A stretch of DNA of 64,000 nucleotides from G020348385 sp964538085 (GTDB lineage: Bacteria; Acidobacteriota; Aminicenantia; Aminicenantales; Aminicenantaceae). A model generated the notes under the pieces. That model searched no databases, was not told where the DNA came from, and saw nothing but the letters and a program-made list of their open reading frames with translations. The position numbers and the translations under genes are program-made. Location: positions 85,053-149,052 of the forward strand of contig CAZIDF010000008.1 of NCBI GenBank assembly GCA_964538085.1. Direction: 5' to 3'. Shown one piece after another: positions 52,913 through 61,311 of the stretch (the first letter of the stretch is position 1; every line of letters starts with the position of its first letter).

Positions 52913-54556
52913 TTATTCCGATATGGCCTTCATCTTCTGGATGTGTTCGGCCATGAGCTTTAGCAACTCGGGCCCTCCCGGACCCCAGCAATGGGGCTCC
53001 CCTTCGCCGTATTCCACCACGCCGCCATAGTATGGATCTTCAGTGCTTTCCAGGAATTTCTCCATGAATACGACGGCATTATTCAGATAGTAGGAATCCA
53101 TGTCCCCGACATAGATATGGAGTTTCCCCTCCAATTTTTGGCCGATCTCAGCCCAGTTCTGCTCTAGGTAAAGGCGCAGGTCAAAGTGTTCCTTCCAATA
53201 GCGGGCCACATCGGGATCGATGTCTCCTGTGAGCTTGTCCCAGGCTTCTTTAGGATAGCCAACCTCCCCGACCGGTCCGTAACAGGCCATGTAGATCTCC
53301 CACTGCCCTCCTGACCGGCAATTATCTCCCACAGCCAGTTCGTAGTGGTTTTCGTCCTTCATCATCTCCCGGACTTGACCGTCCGTGCTTCTGAGAACTG
53401 GGCGTTCTACCCGCAACCAATCATAATCTGTGTAATAGGCATTTTCGTGTTCATACATATTCACCAGATGCTGGGCCCGGAAGTCTAAAGCATCGGGACA
53501 TAAAGAGAATGTGCCGCCGAAGAAATCGGGATGAAAAACCTGAAGCGCAAAGGAGATCCAGCCTCCTGTGGATCCTCCTGAGAGAACGCGTGCATAGGGC
53601 TCTCGGATGATCCGAAAATTCTCCTCGATATACGGGATCAACTCCTGCATGATAGCATCACCGTAGGGCCCTAGATTGGGAGAATTCATGGCATGGGAGT
53701 CGTCATAATAGGGGCAGGGATGCTGGAATGTCACGGCTATCATCGGAGGACATTCGTCCGATTTCCAATACTCGAAAAACTCATACCCTCTGCTGCCCCA
53801 GCGATCGTTCTCTTCTGCCTTCTCTTCGCGGAAACCATAAGGAGCGCGCAATGAAAAATGCCCTTGGATGTAGTTGACAGGGTAATATTCATCGGGATTT
53901 TCATCGTATCCCTTTGGCAACAGGATGGTCGCCCCTAGGTACATCGGCTGTCCCCAGAAATCTGAGAGCAGCTTACTCTGGAATTTTATCCGCTTGACCC
54001 ATTTTGTATCCGGCTCGACTTCGATGGGAGGAATCACATGATCGCAGGTGATGGATACGGTTTGTTTCTGGGATGGATCGATATGGATTTTGTGCACATC
54101 GCTGTACATGTTTCCGGGCGATCGCAGCCAATTTTGCCCCTCCCACTGGTCGTTGTGCAGCCACACGGTGTGGCCATCGGCGCGTTCGAATTGGGTGTAG
54201 ACGTTGATAAAACCCTGGACATAGTAATCCCCGGGTGGAATGTCACGGATGCTTTGAAGGGGGAATCCGTAAGATCTCTCATCTATAACTCCTGCCTCTC
54301 CTGCTTCCAATCCCGAGAAATTTTGCCCCCAAAAAGGGATCCCGCTCGCTCGGCGCACCTGAAACCGTGGCTCACGCTGGTCTGTCTGTGCCAACATGAC
54401 ATACACCCGGCCAGTCAAAGGCCCGGCATGAGCATCTTCCGTAAAACTTATGGCAAATTCAAGGTTCGAAACATTCGATACGCTGGTTCCATTTTGACAG
54501 CAGACTGAAACACAAGCAAAGACAAAAAAGATGATCAATTTTAGGTTACTTTTCAT
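52913..54556 (-). CDS. Secreted alpha/beta-hydrolase (esterase D-type family)
   Basis: 547 aa. A short hydrophobic signal ends at a Cys-Cys, so it may be a lipoprotein. The N-terminal about 210 residues are beta-rich (LEFAISFTEDAHAGPLTGRVYVMLAQ; HVIPPIEVEPDTKWVKRIKFQSKLLSDFWGQPMYLGATILLP). The hydrolase follows, with the nucleophile in SGGSTGGW and the likely catalytic His in EYGEGEPHCWGP. Similar proteins release acyl groups from carbohydrate or enterobactin-like substrates. It is first in the operon with the TonB receptor and symporter. Confidence 0.83.
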   Translation of the reverse strand: MKSNLKLIIFFVFACVSVCCQNGTSVSNVSNLEFAISFTEDAHAGPLTGRVYVMLAQTDQREPRFQVRRASGIPFWGQNFSGLEAGEAGVIDERSYGFPLQSIRDIPPGDYYVQGFINVYTQFERADGHTVWLHNDQWEGQNWLRSPGNMYSDVHKIHIDPSQKQTVSITCDHVIPPIEVEPDTKWVKRIKFQSKLLSDFWGQPMYLGATILLPKGYDENPDEYYPVNYIQGHFSLRAPYGFREEKAEENDRWGSRGYEFFEYWKSDECPPMIAVTFQHPCPYYDDSHAMNSPNLGPYGDAIMQELIPYIEENFRIIREPYARVLSGGSTGGWISFALQVFHPDFFGGTFSLCPDALDFRAQHLVNMYEHENAYYTDYDWLRVERPVLRSTDGQVREMMKDENHYELAVGDNCRSGGQWEIYMACYGPVGEVGYPKEAWDKLTGDIDPDVARYWKEHFDLRLYLEQNWAEIGQKLEGKLHIYVGDMDSYYLNNAVVFMEKFLESTEDPYYGGVVEYGEGEPHCWGPGGPELLKLMAEHIQKMKAISE

Positions 54557-54615
54557 GCCTTCTCCTCTCTATCAAACATTATATTTTCTTCAATCCCGCC
54601 CTAAAAAGCAATTAC

Positions 54616-54710
54616 AATTCGGGGACAGGATACGTTTTCACTTAATTCTGTGCTGAGATACTTGATACCTTAATCATGATATGGAATAATTCGGTACCTG
54701 TTCCCGAATT
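54616..54710. repeat. REP-like palindromic element
   Basis: Left arm AATTCGGGGACAGGATAC (54616-54633) pairs with the right arm GGTACCTGTTCCCGAATT (54693-54710), 16 of 18 bases, with about 59 bp between. The pattern is like the palindromes mobilised by RAYT (Y1) transposases in other bacteria. It lies between the esterase and cupin genes. Confidence 0.6.
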
Positions 54711-54734
54711 AGAGTTATAACAAGGATAAAAGCA

Positions 54735-55094
54735 ATGGAAAAAGTCAATTTAAGCGAAAAATTCAGTTTATTCAAGGAAACCTGGACACCTAAAATCGCC
54801 GGTGAACTCAACGGGCAGTACGTCAAACTGGCCAAAACCAAAGGGGAGTTTGTCTGGCACAAACATGATACTGAAGATGAGTTTTTTCTTGTCATAAGCG
54901 GCACTTTGACCATCAAACTCAGGGATAAGGACATTCGACTCGATCCAGGAGAATTTCTCATCGTCCCCAAAGGCATCGAACACAAACCCGTCTCAGAAAA
55001 TGAGGCCCACGTCTTGGTATTCGAACCAAAAAACACAAAACACACCGGAGATGTCGAGAGCGAGATGACCGTTAAAAAATTCGACTGGATTTAA
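54735..55094 (+). CDS. Cupin-domain protein
   Basis: 119 aa, single cupin. Motif 1 GEFVWHKHDTEDEFFLVISG holds His-x-His and Glu metal ligands, and motif 2 GEFLIVPKGIEHKPVSE gives the last His. AAGGAT lies about 10 nt before the ATG. Members are metal-binding dioxygenases or sugar-binding proteins of unknown target. It stands just before the helicase operon, but its own terminator is not evident and a link to that operon is not assumed. Confidence 0.88.
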   Translation: MEKVNLSEKFSLFKETWTPKIAGELNGQYVKLAKTKGEFVWHKHDTEDEFFLVISGTLTIKLRDKDIRLDPGEFLIVPKGIEHKPVSENEAHVLVFEPKNTKHTGDVESEMTVKKFDWI

Positions 55095-55189
55095 TCCCCT
55101 CTCTAGCAATTGGGGGATAAAATCCTTTGTCCTTTCAGCATGCAAAAATAGGGAAACACATATCCAGGTACCGAATTAAAAAAAAATGT

Positions 55190-55218
55190 TTGACAGAAGT
55201 TGCATTTTTTTTTATTAT
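55190..55218 (+). promoter_or_regulatory. Strong sigma70-type promoter of the helicase operon (near-leaderless)
   Basis: TTGACA (55190-55195) and TATTAT (55213-55218) are 17 nt apart. Transcription should begin near 55225, only a few bases before the ATG at 55229. The possible earlier ATG at 55217 overlaps the -10 box and cannot be used from this promoter. Two near-identical ATGGTGAACA blocks lie back to back here. Confidence 0.7.
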
Positions 55219-55228
55219 GGTGAACAAA

Positions 55229-57574
55229 ATGGTGAACATACGGATCTCAGTCCGGGCTCTGGTCGAACATCTCCTCAAGAGAGGCGACCTATCGATGAGT
55301 TTCGATATTGCCGCGCGGACATCCCTATTCGCCGGCAACCACGCCCATCATAAGATCCAAAAATCCCGGCCAGAACCCTATACCGCCGAAGTACCCGTTT
55401 TTTATCGAGTCGATAACGAACGCATCGTTCTCGACATCCAGGGACGGATCGACGGACTGTACGAACTAGCCGATTCCGTGGTGATCGAAGAAATAAAGAC
55501 CACCCGAAAAGACTTGGAAGGTTTCATAAAACAAAACAGCGAACTTCACTGGGCCCAGGTTAAAGTGTATGCTGCGATCTATGCGATCGAAAATAACCTG
55601 GATCGGATACTCGCTCAACTCACATACGGCCACATAGAAACTGGGGAGGTCAGGACCTATTTCCAGGAATACAATACAGATGAGCTCCGCATGTTTTTTT
55701 TGCATTTGCTGGAACAATATTTCCAGTGGGTTGAAAAGATCCAAGATTGGCATGAGGAGAGGGATCGATCGATCTTCACATCAGATTTTCCCTTCGTGTC
55801 CTTCCGCAGCGGTCAACGCCAAATGATCGAAGACGTTGCCGCCATCATCGAACAGGAAGAGCAAATCATCATCCAGGCCCCAACAGGCATCGGTAAAACC
55901 GTGGCCGTCCTTTATCCAGCCATCAAAGCTATAGCCGAAGGGCACATCCAAAAGATGTTTTACCTGACGTCGCGTACAACAGGACGCTTTATCGCTGAAA
56001 AAACTTTGATAGAGCTAAAAAAAAGCGGACTCCGCATAAAATTCGTGACATTGACCGCCAAGGAAAAGATCTGTTTCAACCCGGAAAAAAATTGCACTCC
56101 CGATGAATGTTCTTTTGCCAAGGGATATTATGACCGCTTCGTCGAAGCCCGTAAGTCCCTGTTTGACGAAGAAGCCTTCACTGCCGACAAGATCGCTGAG
56201 ATTGCCCGTGTCCACCAAATCTGTCCCTTCGAATTTTCACTCGACATGGCGCTTTGGGTGGAGTGTATCATCTGCGACCTTAACTATGTGTTCGATCCAA
56301 GGGTGTGTCTCCGACGGTTTTTCCTGGAAAACCCAATCGATTGCACCATTCTCGTAGACGAAGCTCACAATCTCGTCGACAGGTCAAGAGAGATGTACTC
56401 CGCTAAAATCGATAAAACAGATTTCTTGAAAATCCGGCGTCTCCTCAAGAACAAAGAATCCGAGCTCTATCGAGCAGCAGGAGAGGTCAACAGGCAAATG
56501 TCGGAAATGAAAAAAACGCTCGAAGAGGAAAATAGCGCTTGGCAGGATGAACGCCCCGAAAAACTCCTTCCCCCTCTCAGGCATCTTCTCACGAGCCTCG
56601 AACGCTGGCTATCTTCCCACCCAAGCTCCCCCCAAACCCAAGAGATGCTCGATCGCTACTTTGCGGTAAACTGGTTTCTAAGAGTCTCTGAACTTTACGA
56701 TAAAAACTATGCGACTTGCCTCGAACAAACTTATCGTAATTTCAGCACAAAACTTTATTGCATCGATCCTTCCGAACATCTCCGTGAGACTTTCGAACGG
56801 GTCAATTCATCCGTTCTTTTTTCAGCGACCATCACACCCATGTCCTACTTCGCTCAGATTTTTGGATTAAAGGATTCGGTCGAAAAACGGATTCTCCCCT
56901 CTCCTTTTCCCCAAGAAAACCTGTGTGTCCTCGTTTCTGATTCTGTTTCCACACTCTACAGACACAGGTCTCAAACAAAAAAAGCTCTGGTTCAGACCAT
57001 CGGTTCTCTGGTCGAAGCCAAAAAGGGAAATTACATGGTTTATTTCCCTTCCTATGAATACCTGCAGATGGTGCATCCTCTGTATGAAGCGGCCTTTCCC
57101 CACCACAAAATCCTCATGCAGACACATGAGATGAGAGAAGACGAAAGAGTGGACTTCCTATCTAATTTCTCGGAAGAAAACGATCACAGCCTCGTGGGTT
57201 TTGTGGTGATGGGAGGTATTTTCGGGGAAGGCATCGATCTGGTCGGAGACCGGTTGACAGGAGCTGTCATCGTCGGTGTCGGATTGCCCGGAATTTCGCT
57301 GGAAAGAGAAATGATCCGCCATCATTTCTCTGAAAACCAGCTCTCCGGTTTCGACTATGCTTATCGCTATCCAGGGCTGATCCGCGTGTTTCAAGCGGCA
57401 GGTCGGGTTATAAGAACCGAAAACGACCGTGGAACGATACTCTTGATCGATCCTCGTTATTCTCATCCCCAGTATAACGAACTGTTTCCCCAGGAATGGC
57501 TGGTCCAACCGGTACAAAATCACGGTCAGATCCGGCAGATATTGGATGAATTTTGGGTTGAGCCAAAATCATGA
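55229..57574 (+). CDS. PD-(D/E)XK nuclease / XPD-DinG-type Fe-S helicase fusion
   Basis: 781 aa. Residues about 20-200 form a Cas4/AddB-like nuclease: IDGLYELADSVVIEEIKTT has the D...ExK site, and the Cys ligands of Cas4 are not seen. The helicase begins SFRSGQRQMIEDV with Walker A APTGIGKTVAV, the Fe-S cluster cysteines CFNPEKNCTPDEC plus a later QICPFEF, DEAH (LVDEAHNLVDR), and motif VI FQAAGRVIRTENDRG. It is a 5'-3' DNA helicase of the Rad3 clan. The start is set by the promoter 4 nt upstream. Its stop overlaps the next gene (ATGA). Confidence 0.88.
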   Translation: MVNIRISVRALVEHLLKRGDLSMSFDIAARTSLFAGNHAHHKIQKSRPEPYTAEVPVFYRVDNERIVLDIQGRIDGLYELADSVVIEEIKTTRKDLEGFIKQNSELHWAQVKVYAAIYAIENNLDRILAQLTYGHIETGEVRTYFQEYNTDELRMFFLHLLEQYFQWVEKIQDWHEERDRSIFTSDFPFVSFRSGQRQMIEDVAAIIEQEEQIIIQAPTGIGKTVAVLYPAIKAIAEGHIQKMFYLTSRTTGRFIAEKTLIELKKSGLRIKFVTLTAKEKICFNPEKNCTPDECSFAKGYYDRFVEARKSLFDEEAFTADKIAEIARVHQICPFEFSLDMALWVECIICDLNYVFDPRVCLRRFFLENPIDCTILVDEAHNLVDRSREMYSAKIDKTDFLKIRRLLKNKESELYRAAGEVNRQMSEMKKTLEEENSAWQDERPEKLLPPLRHLLTSLERWLSSHPSSPQTQEMLDRYFAVNWFLRVSELYDKNYATCLEQTYRNFSTKLYCIDPSEHLRETFERVNSSVLFSATITPMSYFAQIFGLKDSVEKRILPSPFPQENLCVLVSDSVSTLYRHRSQTKKALVQTIGSLVEAKKGNYMVYFPSYEYLQMVHPLYEAAFPHHKILMQTHEMREDERVDFLSNFSEENDHSLVGFVVMGGIFGEGIDLVGDRLTGAVIVGVGLPGISLEREMIRHHFSENQLSGFDYAYRYPGLIRVFQAAGRVIRTENDRGTILLIDPRYSHPQYNELFPQEWLVQPVQNHGQIRQILDEFWVEPKS

Positions 57575-59364
57575 ATAAAGAAAGATTGAACAAGCGAAAA
57601 AGCGATCTGAGCCTCAGAAAATTGACCGTGCTTGCCCTAGACTGCCAAGCTACCCACAGCAATCCCGAAATCGGTCGTCTATTCGAGATAGGCTGGGTAA
57701 ATACACAAGCCACTCCCCTATTCGACCATGAATTGACGGCTGAAAAAGTCAAATCACACTTGGTCACGATGGAGGACAATTTCCAGGTCCCCAAACAATT
57801 TCTTAGAATAACCGGGATAAAATCCGAGGAAATGAACGAGGCCATTTCTAAACGAAACACATGGCAAAAGCTCTATCGCACGGCAAAAAAAACGGCATCC
57901 AATAATCAGGGGATATGCCCCGCCGTGATCCACTATAGCCGGTATGAAGAGCCATATCTCCAACACCTTCATCAGGAATTCGCACCCCAGCAGGATTTGC
58001 CGTTCACAATCGTCTGCACTCACAAGATTGTCAGCAGGCTTTTTCCCGGACTCCCCCGGAAAGGATTAAGGGCTGTAGCAGGTTATTTCGGATATTCCCT
58101 GCCAAATTTCAGGCGGAGCCTGCACCATGTGGTGGCAACTGCCTTTATTTGGAATCATGTAGTCCGGGTACTCGAAGAAAAAGAAAATATCACAACGTTT
58201 ACTGGACTTCAGGACTGGCTTAACTCCCCTGCTCCTCCTGCCCATTCCAAGCAATGGGAACGGGAATACCCGATGGAAAAGGCTCTTAGGCAAGACCTCC
58301 CGGAAAAACCAGGGATTTACAGGATGTACCGATCTTCAGGGGATTTGCTCTACATCGGGAAGGCAAAATCTCTCAAACACCGGGTGAACAGCTATTTTAC
58401 CAAACGAGGACGGCATGCCGAGCATATCCTCGAGATGCTCAGCCAGGCTCGAACTCTTTCGACCACCGTGACACTGACAGCGTTCGAAGCAGCTATCAGG
58501 GAATCCGATGAGATAAAGCTCCAATCTCCCCCGTACAACAGGGCTCTCCAACCAAATGAAAGACAACTGTATTTCTACCGCGAAAATCTCAAAAACAAAC
58601 AAACAGAACCAAACACAAAACATCCGGTCGGCCCCATTCCCTCTAATATCAAAATGGAATCGCTCGCAAAACTCCTCGATTTGCTAAATGCAAAGATAAA
58701 AAAAATCACCCCACGCTTGATAGAGGAGTTGCTGGATTGTCCGCCAGAATATTCACCCGAAAAACAATGCTTTATCTCAGGTTTTGAAACATTCAAAAAG
58801 GAATTTTGTGTCTCCATCGAAACACCCGTAACATTAAACAAAATGATGAAATGGGGCACACAGTTCTGGCAGGAAAAATTAATTGAAAAGGAATCCGATA
58901 TTGCGATAAGGGATGCGGAAGAAACTCAAAAGGATGAAGATCAGAAAGAAATCGAGGAAGGCTGGACTCCTGAACGGGTTTTTAAGACTTTGAAGAGGAA
59001 AATCCGGATGGATTCATACCAGATGCGTCGATCGCGGTGGTTCTGCCGCCTGAGCGAATCTCGCCTTGCTTGGACTAACACAAATGGAGCAGAAGAGGAT
59101 AAAAATGTTCTCCTATTCGAGAATGGAACGATACAGTCTAACAATAGCGATCCGCTATCCAAAATTTCAGAGATTCCACCGGGACACCAAAAAACGCTCA
59201 ATCAAAGACAAGCCAACTTCGATATCGCCACCTACGACAGGATGCGTATCGTCACGACCGAAATGCGTCGTATTATTCAAGAGGGTCGTGACATCGAGCT
59301 GACATTTCATCCAGGGAGCATTTTGAATAAGCAGCAGCTAGAAAAAATCTTGAAATGGATATGA
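57571..59364 (+). CDS. Degenerate DEDDh exonuclease / GIY-YIG endonuclease fusion
   Basis: 597 aa. Residues 15-205 have the DEDDh (DnaQ-like) fold, but motif I is Asp24-Cys-Gln26 in place of DxE, motif II is HYSRYEEPYL with Glu for Asp, and motif III has Arg181 and His186 where His and Asp belong; the exonuclease is probably dead. Residues 243-325 are an intact UvrC/Cho-type GIY-YIG nuclease (PGIY 247-250, YIG 261-263, Arg in KHRVNSYF, Glu306 or nearby, Asn323). The last 270 residues are unrecognised, rich in basic and acidic helices. The exo plus GIY-YIG layout is known from mycobacterial Rv2191-like proteins. It overlaps both neighbours. Confidence 0.82.
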   Translation: MNKERLNKRKSDLSLRKLTVLALDCQATHSNPEIGRLFEIGWVNTQATPLFDHELTAEKVKSHLVTMEDNFQVPKQFLRITGIKSEEMNEAISKRNTWQKLYRTAKKTASNNQGICPAVIHYSRYEEPYLQHLHQEFAPQQDLPFTIVCTHKIVSRLFPGLPRKGLRAVAGYFGYSLPNFRRSLHHVVATAFIWNHVVRVLEEKENITTFTGLQDWLNSPAPPAHSKQWEREYPMEKALRQDLPEKPGIYRMYRSSGDLLYIGKAKSLKHRVNSYFTKRGRHAEHILEMLSQARTLSTTVTLTAFEAAIRESDEIKLQSPPYNRALQPNERQLYFYRENLKNKQTEPNTKHPVGPIPSNIKMESLAKLLDLLNAKIKKITPRLIEELLDCPPEYSPEKQCFISGFETFKKEFCVSIETPVTLNKMMKWGTQFWQEKLIEKESDIAIRDAEETQKDEDQKEIEEGWTPERVFKTLKRKIRMDSYQMRRSRWFCRLSESRLAWTNTNGAEEDKNVLLFENGTIQSNNSDPLSKISEIPPGHQKTLNQRQANFDIATYDRMRIVTTEMRRIIQEGRDIELTFHPGSILNKQQLEKILKWI

Positions 59365-60434
59365 TAAAATTATTATTTTTAGCAGACACACATCTGGGAT
59401 TCGATTATCCCTTCAGGCCCCGTATCCAAAGGAGACGCAGAGGAGAAGATTTTTTTGCCAACTATCACAGAGCCCTTGAACCTGCTCGCAAACAGGAAGT
59501 CGATGCCCTCATTCACGGGGGAGATCTTCTGTTCCGCAGTCGCGTTCCCGCCCAGTTGGTGGACATGGCTTTCTCTCCGCTTAAAGATATCGCGGATAGG
59601 GGAACAAAAGTCTACATCGTTCCCGGTAATCATGAACGATCAAAAATTCCTTTCAAGATCTTGAGTCTTCATCCCAATATTTTCATTTTCGATCACCCGA
59701 GTACATTCCTTCTTGAAAAGAGAGGATTAAGGGTAGCCCTATCCGGTTTCCCCTATTGCAGGGATAACGTGCGCGCTCGATTTCCCAATATCCTTCGAGA
59801 AACCGGATGGCGAGAATATCAAAAAAACTGTGACGGCCATATACTTTGTGTTCATCACTGCTTCGAGGGAGCCAAGGTTGGCCCGGTGAACTACACTTTC
59901 AAATACAAGGAGGATGTGATCCGTTTGAAGGATATTCCGAAAGAATTCACGGCCGTTTTCGCCGGGCATATCCACCGGTATCAGATCCTGACAAAAGATC
60001 TCGATGGCCGACCTATTCCCACTCCTGTGTATTATCCCGGTTCAATCGAACGAACTTCCTTTGCTGAAATGGATGAGAAAAAGGGATATTTTGTATTCAA
60101 ATTAGGGTCCGATAATCACAATGGACTTTCTATCCAAGGAGGAGATTTCGTGGGCCTTCCGGCACGTCCAATGGTCAAGGTCCCTATCAGTCCACAAGGA
60201 ATGGACGAGATAAAATTCAAAGCCTACATCAATAAATCCCTCAATTCCATAAGCCCTCAGAGTATTGTCAAATTGGATATCCAAGGTTTCATTCCTGAAA
60301 GATGTCTGCCGGTCCTTAGGGCATCATCCTTGAGGTCGCTTGCTCCAAAAGAGATGAACATCAGCGTCAGGTTTATGCAGCCAAAGTCATTCTCTAGATA
60401 CTCAGTATCGCAGCCGTTAGGAAATACACCATAA
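59361..60434 (+). CDS. SbcD/Mre11-like metallophosphoesterase
   Basis: 357 aa from ATG 59361, overlapping the upstream stop (ATGA). The calcineurin-type motifs are complete: LADTHLGF (Asp9, His11), IHGGDLLF, VPGNHERS, HHCFEGA and AGHIHRYQ. It continues with a Mre11-like cap region. It would nick or resect DNA ends using Mn. In most bacteria sbcD is paired with the sbcC ATPase; none is here. Its 3' end overlaps the PrsW-like gene tail to tail by 41 bp. Confidence 0.88.
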   Translation: MIKLLFLADTHLGFDYPFRPRIQRRRRGEDFFANYHRALEPARKQEVDALIHGGDLLFRSRVPAQLVDMAFSPLKDIADRGTKVYIVPGNHERSKIPFKILSLHPNIFIFDHPSTFLLEKRGLRVALSGFPYCRDNVRARFPNILRETGWREYQKNCDGHILCVHHCFEGAKVGPVNYTFKYKEDVIRLKDIPKEFTAVFAGHIHRYQILTKDLDGRPIPTPVYYPGSIERTSFAEMDEKKGYFVFKLGSDNHNGLSIQGGDFVGLPARPMVKVPISPQGMDEIKFKAYINKSLNSISPQSIVKLDIQGFIPERCLPVLRASSLRSLAPKEMNISVRFMQPKSFSRYSVSQPLGNTP

Positions 60435-61287
60435 ATTGACAGACTAGAACGAGAATACACAGCAGAACGATATAACCCACAGTTATTTTTTCTTCCTTTT
60501 TCACGAGCAAAATATCTTCGAGTATGTTTCTTTTCCGCAAAGGTAATTTTTCCAAGATTTCTTTTCTAAAAACCGATTTAATCTTGGATTTCCATCCCAA
60601 TAAAAGAGCGATCAGGAAAAGAAAAAGAACATAAACTTGGAACAACAAAAGAGTTCCCATTATGGCTATCGAGTTATAAATCCCATGCATAAATATCGCC
60701 AAAACAAAGGCAAATCCTATATACAGAATTTCACTTGATCTTCCCTCTTCCTTTCTGAATTTTGCTTTGGCAATAAAGTAACCAGCAATAAAACCGAACA
60801 AAAAATGCCCTGGATAGAGCCTGAATTTAATAAGCACACTCAATGCAATCAGCCGTGCCTGGTTAGGATCCAGGCTGATATCAGATACGATTAAAGTCGC
60901 TATTGGTTTTATCATGTAAGCAAGGTTTTCGCTTATGGCAAAACCGATTCCCACTAGCCCCGCATACAAGGGCCCATCATAATACTCATTGAAATCGTCC
61001 CACTTGTATATAAAAAAAAAGATCATGAAAAACTTGGCCATCTCCTCCACTAAACCGACCGATACAAAGTTGACCAAAATGGTGTTCCTCCAACTTAGAC
61101 TCGCGGAATAAATAGGGAGAGGAAAGACTTTCTTTATGATAATGACAATCAGCGTCGCCATGATTCCTAGAATGATGGCGTTGAATATCCTGAATAGGGG
61201 CTCTCTCTCGAACCTGTCGCTGAAATACACCAGCGTGGCGACTATGGCGCCTACGATAAATACATAAAAAAGAAATTCAATAATCAT
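60394..61287 (-). CDS. PrsW-family intramembrane protease
   Basis: 297 aa, about eight transmembrane helices. The family motifs are in place: VGLVEEMAKF (Glu-Glu), GIGFAISENLAY, LYPGHFLFGFIAGY and FMHGIYNS, the presumed metal or Glu active site. In Bacillus, PrsW cuts the anti-sigma factor RsiW; here no sigma/anti-sigma pair is adjacent. A short spacer (24 bp) separates it from the Clp-like gene upstream, so the two may be co-transcribed. Confidence 0.85.
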   Translation of the reverse strand: MIIEFLFYVFIVGAIVATLVYFSDRFEREPLFRIFNAIILGIMATLIVIIIKKVFPLPIYSASLSWRNTILVNFVSVGLVEEMAKFFMIFFFIYKWDDFNEYYDGPLYAGLVGIGFAISENLAYMIKPIATLIVSDISLDPNQARLIALSVLIKFRLYPGHFLFGFIAGYFIAKAKFRKEEGRSSEILYIGFAFVLAIFMHGIYNSIAIMGTLLLFQVYVLFLFLIALLLGWKSKIKSVFRKEILEKLPLRKRNILEDILLVKKEEKITVGYIVLLCILVLVCQFMVYFLTAAILSI

Positions 61288-61311
61288 CTCTGGACGTCGT
61301 TAGGTTTATAA

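Noticed and set aside
52887..52991. Longer N-terminus for the GNAT at 52383
   Set aside because: The extension lies inside the esterase gene and is not conserved-looking; ATG 52886 has a ribosome-binding site.
55127..55228. Longer N-terminus for the helicase from 55127
   Set aside because: That leader is basic, low complexity and lies upstream of or inside a near-consensus promoter.
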